From Lutibacter sp. A64 (lineage in GTDB: Bacteria; Bacteroidota; Bacteroidia; Flavobacteriales; Flavobacteriaceae): a stretch of 64,000 nucleotides of DNA. This document shows, piece by piece, positions 56,301 through 62,182 of this stretch; position 1 is the stretch's first letter; the number at the start of each line of letters is the position of its first letter. The notes under the pieces are model-generated. The model was not told the DNA's origin, made no database searches, and saw only the letters and a program-made list of their open reading frames with translations. The stretch is taken from positions 3,428,001 to 3,492,000 of the forward strand of contig NZ_CP092487.1 of NCBI RefSeq assembly GCF_022429565.1, given 5' to 3'. Both the position numbers and the translations under genes were made by a program.

Positions 56301-59300
56301 AGACATAACAGATCCAACGGTATCAGTAAGTGGTGCAGGAGAATTGACATGTGCGGTTACAAGTTTAACATTAACAGCTGTGCCAGTAGTAGATGGAACA
56401 CCTTCTTACCAATGGTACAATGCTTCAGGAGCAATTACAGGAGCAACATCAGCTACGTATTCAGCAACAACACCAGACACTTATTATGTAATTGTAAAAG
56501 ATGGAGATGATGGATGTACAGTAACATCTTCTAATTTAGAAGTTACACAAGACATAACAGATCCAACGGTATCAGTAAGTGGCGCAGGAGAATTGACATG
56601 TGCGGTTACAAGTTTAACATTAACAGCTGTGCCAGTAGTAGATGGAACACCTTCTTACCAATGGTACAATGCTTCAGGAGCAATTACAGGAGCAACATCA
56701 GCTACGTATTCAGCAACAACACCAGACACTTATTATGTAATTGTAAAAGATGGAGATGATGGATGTACAGTAACATCTTCTAATTTAGAAGTTACACAAG
56801 ACATAACAGATCCAACGGTATCAGTAAGTGGCGCAGGAGAATTGACATGTGCGGTTACAAGTTTAACATTAACAGCTGTGCCAGTAGTAGATGGAACACC
56901 TTCTTACCAATGGTACAATGCTTCAGGAGCAATTACAGGAGCAACATCAGCTACGTATTCAGCAACAACACCAGACACTTATTATGTAATTGTAAAAGAT
57001 GGAGATGATGGATGTACAGTAACATCTTCTAATTTAGAAGTATTACAAGATATCGTAACACCAAGTGCAGCGATTACAGGTAATGCAGAATTAACGTGTG
57101 CATTAGAGGAAATTAGTTTAAATGCAAATGGAAGTTCAGATAATCAGTCAGCAGAATTAAGTTATGCTTGGGTTGGACCAGATAATTATACAGCAACAAC
57201 AGAAATTATAGCTGTAAGTTCACCAGGCGTTTATACAGTAACAATAACTGATAAAGACAATGGATGTACTTATGAAACAGAGGTTGAAGTATTACAAGAT
57301 ATCGTAACACCAAGTGCAGCGATTACAGGTAATGCAGAATTAACGTGTGCATTAGAGGAAATTAGTTTAAATGCAAATGGAAGTTCAGATAATCAGTCAG
57401 CAGAATTAAGTTATGCTTGGGTTGGACCAGATAATTATACAGCAACAACAGAAATTATAGCTGTAAGTTCACCAGGCGTTTATACAGTAACAATAACTGA
57501 TAAAGACAATGGATGTACTTATGAAACAGAGGTTGAAGTATTACAAGATATCGTAACACCAAGTGCAGAGATTACAGGTAATGCAGAATTAACGTGTGCA
57601 TTAGAGGAAATTAGTTTAAATGCAAATGGAAGTTCAGATAATCAGTCAGCAGAATTAAGTTATGCTTGGGTTGGACCAGATAATTATACAGCAACAACAG
57701 AAATTATAGCTGTAAGTTCACCAGGAGTTTATACAGTAGTTGTAACAGATGGAGATAATGGATGTTCAGAAGAAGACAGCGTAACGGTATTACAAGACAT
57801 TGTAACACCAAGTGTAGAAATTACAGGAAATGCAGAATTAACGTGTGCATTGGAAGAAATTACATTAAATGCAAACGGAAATTCAGATAATCAGTCAGCA
57901 GAATTAAGTTATGCTTGGAGCGGACCAAATAATTATACCGCAACAACAGAAGAGATAACGGTAAGTTCACCAGGAGTTTATACCGTAGTTGTAACAGACG
58001 CAGATAATGGATGTTCAAATGAAGACAGCGTAACGGTATTACAAGATATTGTAACACCAAGTCTTGAGATCACAGGAAACGAGGAATTAACCTGTACATT
58101 AGAAGAAATTACATTAAAAGCTAATGGAAGTTCAGACAATCAATCGGCAAATTTAAGTTATGCTTGGAGCGGACCAAATAATTATACCGCAACCACAGAA
58201 GAGATAACGGTAAGTTCACCAGGAGTTTATACCGTAGTTGTAACAGACGCAGATAATGGATGTTCAAATGAAGACAGCGTAACGGTATTACAAGATATTG
58301 TAACACCAAGTCTTGAGATCACAGGAAACGAGGAATTAACCTGTACATTAGAAGAAATTACATTAAAAGCTAATGGAAGTTCAGACAATCAGTCAGCAGA
58401 TTTAAGTTATGCTTGGAGCGGACCAAATAATTATACCGCAACCACAGAAGAGATAACGGTAAGTTCACCAGGAGTTTATACCGTAGTTGTAACAGACGCA
58501 GATAATGGATGTTCAAATGAAGACAGCGTAACGGTATTACAAGATATTGTAACACCAAGTCTTGAGATCACAGGAAACGAGGAATTAACCTGTAGATTAG
58601 AAGAAATTACATTAAAAGCAAATGGAAGTTCAAACAATCAATCGGCAGATTTAAGTTATGCTTGGAGCGGACCAAATAATTATACCGCAACCACAGAAGA
58701 GATAACGGTAAGTTCACCAGGAGTTTATACAGTAGTTGTAACAGACGCAGATAATGGATGTTCTTATGAAACAGAGGTTAGAGTAACTCAAGATAGAAGT
58801 CAAGCGAATGTTGTTTTAACAGCTGAAACAACGGAGTTAAATTGTAATGTAACAAGTATTGTGTTAGATGCTAGTGAGAGTACTGGAGGTGATAATTTTT
58901 ATTGGAAAGGTGGAGCGACTTCTTCTAGTATTACTGTAACAGAGCCTGGTTCGTATTATGTTTTTTATACAAAAGATTCTAATGGTTGTACAATTTCAAA
59001 AGAGATTACAATCACTCAAAATATAGAAAAACCAATTGTTACTATAACAGGAGGTTCAGAGTTGACTTGTGAAATTACAAGTGTAATATTAGAAGCAAGC
59101 AGTTCAACAGTTCAAGGAGATGTAAGTTATTTATGGAGTACTGGAGCGGCAACAGCAACAATTGATGTAAATGAGCCAGGAATATATACAGTAACTGTAA
59201 CAGATTCAGAAAATGGATGTAGTACAACAAGTGAAGACTTTACAGTAACAGAAGATGTAGAAAAACCAGTTGTTACTATAACAGGAGAATCAGAGTTGAC

Positions 59301-61239
59301 TTGTGAAATTACAAGCGTAACATTAGATGCAAGTAGTTCAACAGTTCAAGGTGACGTAAGTTATTTATGGAGCACTGGAGCAACAACAGCAACAATTGAT
59401 GTAACTGAGCCAGGTGATTATACAGTAACTGTAACTGATTCATTGAATGGATGTAGTGCAATAAGTGAAACTTTTACAGTAACACAAAACATTACAGACG
59501 TTATTGCAATTATAACAGGAGAATCAGAGTTGACTTGTGAAATTACAAGCGTAACATTAGATGCAAGTAGTTCAACAGTTCAAGGTGACGCAAGTTATTT
59601 ATGGAGCACTGGAGCAACAACAGCAACAATTGATGTAACTGAGCCAGGTGATTATACTGTAACCGTAACAGATTCAGAAAATGGATGTGGTGCAATAAGT
59701 GAAACTTTTACAGTAACACAAAACATTACAGACGTTATTGCAATTATAACAGGAGAATCAGAGTTAACTTGTGAAATTACAAGCGTAACATTAGATGCAA
59801 GTAGTTCAACAGTTCAAGGTGACGCAAGTTATTTATGGAGCACTGGAGCAACAACAGCAATAATTGATGTAACTGAGCCTGGTGATTATACAGTAACCGT
59901 AACAGATTCATTGAATGGATGTAGTGCAATAAGTGAAACTTTTACAGTAACACAAAACATTACAGACGTTATTGCAATTATAACAGGAGAATCAGAGTTG
60001 ACTTGTGAAATTACAAACGTAACATTAGATGCAAGTAGTTCAACAGTTCAAGGAGATGTAAGTTATTTATGGAGCACTGGAGCAACAGCAGCAACAATTG
60101 ATGTAACTGAACCAGGTGATTATACAGTAACCGTAACAGATTCAGAAAATGGATGTAGTGCAATAAGTGAAACTTTTACAGTAACACAAAACATTACAAA
60201 TGTTATTGCAATTATAACAGGAGAATCAGAATTGACTTGTGAAATTACAAGCGTAACATTAGATGCAAGTAGTTCAACAGTTCAAGGTGACGCAAGTTAT
60301 TTATGGAACACTGGGGCAACAACAGCAACAATTGATGTAACTGAGCCAGGTGATTATACAGTAACTGTAACAGATTCAGAAAATGGATGTTCTCTAACAA
60401 GTGAAATTTTTAAAGTAACAGAAAACATTACAGAAGTAGTTGCTGTTATTACAGGGGAATCAGAGTTAACATGTTCAATAGAAAGTGTAACCTTAGATGC
60501 AAGTAGTTCAACAGTTCAAGGTAACGCAAGTTATTTATGGAATACTGGAGCAACAACAGCAACAATTGAGGTGTTACAAGCAGGAAGTTATACGGTAACG
60601 GTAACTGATATGAATAATGGTTGTAGTGCTTTAAGTGAAGCCTTTATAGTAACAGAAGATTTTACAGTAGAAACTATTGATAATATAGATAATGTTGTAA
60701 CACTTTGTATTGAAGATTTAGAAATAGATCTTACAACTCTATTAGTTGATGATTATGAATCTGGAGGTACTTGGGTAGATGAATTTGATAGTGGTGGCCT
60801 GACAGGTGATTATTTCGATCCTTCAATAGTGAATTTAGGAGCATATCAATTTACATATACAGAACCAGGAGAATGTGGTAGAATTATAAAAGTATATGTA
60901 GAAGTAAATGATGATTGTGTTGTGCTACCTTGTTCAACTAGTGAGTTAGAGATTTCAAAAGTTGTAACCCCTAATAATGATGGATTTAATGATCAATTTG
61001 AAATATCAGGATTAGAAGGTTGTGGTTTTACCTATGATGTTCAAATATTTAACCGTTGGGGTAAAATGGTATATCAATCAAATAATTACCAAAACGATTG
61101 GAAAGGTAATTTTAACACTGGAGGAGCAACTATTGGTTCAAGCACAGAGTTACCAACAGGAACATATTATTACATTGTTAATGTATTAAGTAGTGGTTTT
61201 GAACCTATTACTGGATATATATATTTAGGAACTAACTAA
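50395..61239 (+). CDS. Giant repeat adhesin with type B T9SS C-terminal domain
   Basis: This 3614-aa secreted protein begins with a signal peptide (ending VGYSQE). A choice-of-anchor L domain (about residues 60-330; IGTKIEFQFVFASDEYLEYC) is followed by a SprB-like repeat (about 420-500), a jelly-roll-like region, two PTGE-type Ig-like units (about 750-900) and two further Ig units. Then come three tandem arrays: 13 x 83 aa (1144-2222), 7 x 83 aa (2223-2803) and 7 x 78 aa (2881-3426). Each unit has two cysteines (xELTC ... NGC/DGC), so each likely forms a disulfide-closed Ig-like domain. The end (about 3517-3614; VVTPNNDGFNDQFEI, FNRWGKMVYQS) is the gliding-associated CHU_C domain that directs export by T9SS. 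It heads an operon with PorP/SprF and a PorE-like gene. Role: long surface stalk for adhesion or gliding (inference). Confidence 0.93.
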   Translation: MKKITFIRFFAFLILMFLITVGYSQEVNNKRIGLSPDKSQVSSKALSKGALQSKSPQGSSSILVPNNDATYGSTPKELVENILSSTCLTIGDVRFGYYRRNNDNWSSNFGNTTLDRQLGYFNDGSASNFLIDEGLLLSTGKIKNAMGPSSSGSYSDEMNENASDPDLELITGYRMYDAAVLEINFTPIGTKIEFQFVFASDEYLEYCGTQYEDVFGFFLSGPGIAGGQGYQNDAVNLAKLPNGDPITINTIHPYVPSNINNIPVAAQNAAYYANNNINISTEFDGGTVVLTAEYTGLVSGQEYKMKMAIADASDQQYDAGVFLKARSFTSNALDITNPEAVCFGETVDITASEITAGSTLSGPYTYWEDEDATIPYNTPTTATDGTYYIKAIDGNSGCVIVKPVVVTVNSVDVVEIESEHNNLLCIGGNDGSFKVEASGGVAPYSYSLNNIDFSNTTGEFNGLTAGTYTVYAKDMIGCDDLTPLTINIAQPGGEVCKIEKSNCPPSDLASVCSDGDGGTPVFWTPPQFSYTCCTAGGGGDPYSFFMEFDLPESNFGANCWEFNYAQRIGLDNLRLFQSSGSVGSKYTDSYFISPKQYFFNSSGGTDINIELIDVTATVNWRLDVLDPNTNAVLYSYSITGITSNGQQTILIPDTVPNGVYKLKFNFSSNDANGGDKIEVDKAYYNATIVDTDCAGGINFVVTSTHIPGDEFVVGTTPVIYTATLSILNENPITKECIFDVVVNDPSAPTGEAEQEFCAVNNPTVANLTTTTGEAIQWYEDATGGTALDSTIALENEEDYYATQTIGGCESTTRLKVVVTISDPNAPTGESIQTFCSSDNPTVGNLIAIGDNIKWYAEAGDRSPLSSTDFLDDGENYFATQTIGSCESDERFEVTVTINTFINSNAGDDQPLCDTSTFNMSANSPSPGTGLWTIESGTATITTPNSPNTTVTGVNSGSAVTLRWTIENGACSDYDDVVLTNKALDDASFSYSVAAYCADGTDPTPTISGLAGGTFSSTTGLVINANTGAIDLSASTPGTYTVTYSTGTAGTCTNSSTDSVTINAFDDASFSYSGSPYCADATDPEPTITGLAGGTFSSTAGLVIDSTTGEVDLDASTPGTYIVTYTTNGTCPNSSTQSITINDLPTVSVSGAGELTCAVTSLTLTAVPVVDGTPSYQWYNASGAITGATSATYSATTPDTYYVIVKDGDDGCTVTSSNLEVTQDITDPTVSVSGAGELTCAVTSLTLTAVPVVDGTPSYQWYNASGAITGATSATYSATTPDTYYVIVKDGDDGCTVTSSNLEVTQDITDPTVSVSGAGELTCAVTSLTLTAVPVVDGTPSYQWYNASGAITGATSATYSATTPDTYYVIVKDGDDGCTVTSSNLEVTQDITDPTVSVSGAGELTCAVTSLTLTAVPVVDGTPSYQWYNASGAITGATSATYSATTPDTYYVIVKDGDDGCTVTSSNLEVTQDITDPTVSVSGAGELTCAVTSLTLTAVPVVDGTPSYQWYNASGAITGATSATYSATTPDTYYVIVKDGDDGCTVTSSNLEVTQDITDPTVSVSGAGELTCAVTSLTLTAVPVVDGTPSYQWYNASGAITGATSATYSATTPDTYYVIVKDGDDGCTVTSSNLEVTQDITDPTVSVSGAGELTCAVTSLTLTAVPVVDGTPSYQWYNASGAITGATSATYSATTPDTYYVIVKDGDDGCTVTSSNLEVTQDITDPTVSVSGAGELTCAVTSLTLTAVPVVDGTPSYQWYNASGAITGATSATYSATTPDTYYVIVKDGDDGCTVTSSNLEVTQDITDPTVSVSGAGELTCAVTSLTLTAVPVVDGTPSYQWYNASGAITGATSATYSATTPDTYYVIVKDGDDGCTVTSSNLEVTQDITDPTVSVSGAGELTCAVTSLTLTAVPVVDGTPSYQWYNASGAITGATSATYSATTPDTYYVIVKDGDDGCTVTSSNLEVTQDITDPTVSVSGAGELTCAVTSLTLTAVPVVDGTPSYQWYNASGAITGATSATYSATTPDTYYVIVKDGDDGCTVTSSNLEVTQDITDPTVSVSGAGELTCAVTSLTLTAVPVVDGTPSYQWYNASGAITGATSATYSATTPDTYYVIVKDGDDGCTVTSSNLEVTQDITDPTVSVSGAGELTCAVTSLTLTAVPVVDGTPSYQWYNASGAITGATSATYSATTPDTYYVIVKDGDDGCTVTSSNLEVLQDIVTPSAAITGNAELTCALEEISLNANGSSDNQSAELSYAWVGPDNYTATTEIIAVSSPGVYTVTITDKDNGCTYETEVEVLQDIVTPSAAITGNAELTCALEEISLNANGSSDNQSAELSYAWVGPDNYTATTEIIAVSSPGVYTVTITDKDNGCTYETEVEVLQDIVTPSAEITGNAELTCALEEISLNANGSSDNQSAELSYAWVGPDNYTATTEIIAVSSPGVYTVVVTDGDNGCSEEDSVTVLQDIVTPSVEITGNAELTCALEEITLNANGNSDNQSAELSYAWSGPNNYTATTEEITVSSPGVYTVVVTDADNGCSNEDSVTVLQDIVTPSLEITGNEELTCTLEEITLKANGSSDNQSANLSYAWSGPNNYTATTEEITVSSPGVYTVVVTDADNGCSNEDSVTVLQDIVTPSLEITGNEELTCTLEEITLKANGSSDNQSADLSYAWSGPNNYTATTEEITVSSPGVYTVVVTDADNGCSNEDSVTVLQDIVTPSLEITGNEELTCRLEEITLKANGSSNNQSADLSYAWSGPNNYTATTEEITVSSPGVYTVVVTDADNGCSYETEVRVTQDRSQANVVLTAETTELNCNVTSIVLDASESTGGDNFYWKGGATSSSITVTEPGSYYVFYTKDSNGCTISKEITITQNIEKPIVTITGGSELTCEITSVILEASSSTVQGDVSYLWSTGAATATIDVNEPGIYTVTVTDSENGCSTTSEDFTVTEDVEKPVVTITGESELTCEITSVTLDASSSTVQGDVSYLWSTGATTATIDVTEPGDYTVTVTDSLNGCSAISETFTVTQNITDVIAIITGESELTCEITSVTLDASSSTVQGDASYLWSTGATTATIDVTEPGDYTVTVTDSENGCGAISETFTVTQNITDVIAIITGESELTCEITSVTLDASSSTVQGDASYLWSTGATTAIIDVTEPGDYTVTVTDSLNGCSAISETFTVTQNITDVIAIITGESELTCEITNVTLDASSSTVQGDVSYLWSTGATAATIDVTEPGDYTVTVTDSENGCSAISETFTVTQNITNVIAIITGESELTCEITSVTLDASSSTVQGDASYLWNTGATTATIDVTEPGDYTVTVTDSENGCSLTSEIFKVTENITEVVAVITGESELTCSIESVTLDASSSTVQGNASYLWNTGATTATIEVLQAGSYTVTVTDMNNGCSALSEAFIVTEDFTVETIDNIDNVVTLCIEDLEIDLTTLLVDDYESGGTWVDEFDSGGLTGDYFDPSIVNLGAYQFTYTEPGECGRIIKVYVEVNDDCVVLPCSTSELEISKVVTPNNDGFNDQFEISGLEGCGFTYDVQIFNRWGKMVYQSNNYQNDWKGNFNTGGATIGSSTELPTGTYYYIVNVLSSGFEPITGYIYLGTN
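53824..57060 (+). repeat. Array 1: 13 tandem 249-bp units inside the adhesin
   Basis: Thirteen units start every 249 bp from 53824 to 56812 with no spacer. The encoded 83-aa units are the same (VSVSGAGELTC ... DGDDGCTVTSSNLEVTQDIT), except at the outer edges. Two synonymous sites vary: the Gly codon GGC/GGT early in the unit and the Val codon GTA/GTG. Haplotypes by copy: C/A in 1, 3, 9; C/G in 7, 12, 13; T/G in the other seven. Confidence 0.97.
57061..58803 (+). repeat. Array 2: 7 tandem 249-bp units
   Basis: Units begin at 57061, 57310, 57559, 57808, 58057, 58306 and 58555. They encode ITGNAELTC ... SSPGVYTV ... NGC-type Ig-like units. Copies 1 and 2 are identical in protein; copy 3 begins like copies 1-2 and ends like copies 4-7 (VVVTD in place of TITDK), a mosaic. 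Copies 5-7 are nearly identical to each other. Confidence 0.95.
59035..60672 (+). repeat. Array 3: 7 tandem 234-bp units
   Basis: Units begin at 59035, 59269, 59503, 59737, 59971, 60205 and 60439 and encode 78-aa Ig-like units of ITGESELTCEITSVTLDASS type. They differ more than array 1, with scattered changes (GDVSY or GDASY, SENGC or SLNGC) distributed as a patchwork rather than a tree-like order. A divergent unit lies just before, at 58804-59034. Confidence 0.94.
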
Positions 61240-61250
61240 AAAATAAATCT

Positions 61251-62174
61251 ATGAAACGTATAATTATACTTACAGTAATGTTGATTTTAGGATTAGAATA
61301 TTCTAATGCGCAACAGTTGCCACAGTTTACTCAATATATGTACAATACAATTGCTATCAACCCAGCTTATGCGGGTAGTAGAGACGCATTAAGTATTGTA
61401 GGTTTAAATCGAAATCAGTGGGCTGGTTTTGACGGAGGGCCACAAACACAAACATTATCTATTCATTCTCCTTTAAGAAATGAACAAGTAGGTTTAGGTT
61501 TGTCTGTTATAAATGATAAATCAGGTTATGAAAACTTTACTTATATGTATGCAGATTTCTCATATACTATTAAGGCAAGTGAAGAAGTTGATTTAAGTTT
61601 TGGTTTAAAAGCAGGGATGACTTACTATAAACTAGCAGAAGAATTATACAATGCAACTGAAGTTAATCAAGACCCTTATTTTAACGACAAGTTAAATAGA
61701 TGGAATTCAAACTTTGGAGCGGGTATTTTATTACATTCTAATAAATGGTACGCCGGTTTATCAATACCAAAATTAATAAATCACGATTTAAATAACGATA
61801 CAGAATATGCAGCTTTAGAGAGAGTTCATTATTATGCAATTGGAGGTTATGTTTTTGATTTAAATGAAAATTTAAAGTTAAAACCTTCATTTATGTTTAA
61901 GTATACAAAAGGAGCTCCAATTTCTACAGATTTAACAGCTAACTTTTTATTTAATGAAAAGTTTTGGTTGGGAGGCTCATATAGATTTAATGGAGATCAA
62001 AAAGCATTAGGAGCTCTTGTTGATTTTCAAGTTACAGACCAATTTAGAGTAGGGTATACTTACGAGATACCTACAGGTGAAATTAGACCCTATACTTCAG
62101 GATCACATGAAATTTTGTTGATGTATGAATTTAAATTTTTGAAAAGAAAACAAAAATCTCCAAGATATTTTTAA
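61251..62174 (+). CDS. PorP/SprF family T9SS outer membrane protein
   Basis: This 307-aa protein has a signal peptide ending in SNAQ and the family opening QLPQFTQYMYNTIAINPAYAGSRDALSIVGLNRNQWAGFDGGPQTQ in parts, then a 14-strand-like beta-barrel pattern (GLGLSVINDKSGYE, FRVGYTYEI) and a C-terminal LLMYEFKFLKRK. PorP/SprF proteins anchor or help present type B T9SS cargo, and their genes commonly follow that of the cargo. Here it starts 11 bp after the adhesin stop, which strongly suggests that it serves that adhesin. Confidence 0.94.
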   Translation: MKRIIILTVMLILGLEYSNAQQLPQFTQYMYNTIAINPAYAGSRDALSIVGLNRNQWAGFDGGPQTQTLSIHSPLRNEQVGLGLSVINDKSGYENFTYMYADFSYTIKASEEVDLSFGLKAGMTYYKLAEELYNATEVNQDPYFNDKLNRWNSNFGAGILLHSNKWYAGLSIPKLINHDLNNDTEYAALERVHYYAIGGYVFDLNENLKLKPSFMFKYTKGAPISTDLTANFLFNEKFWLGGSYRFNGDQKALGALVDFQVTDQFRVGYTYEIPTGEIRPYTSGSHEILLMYEFKFLKRKQKSPRYF

Positions 62175-62182
62175 TCCAATAA

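Noticed and set aside
57860-58558. Three minus-strand open frames of 62-66 codons in the adhesin repeats
   Set aside because: They are copies of the same antisense shadow produced by the repeat units and lie wholly inside a well-supported plus-strand gene.
53824-60672. Possible CRISPR or other non-coding tandem repeat array
   Set aside because: Units are 234-249 bp, contiguous without spacers, and keep one open reading frame of Ig-like domains; this is a coding repeat.
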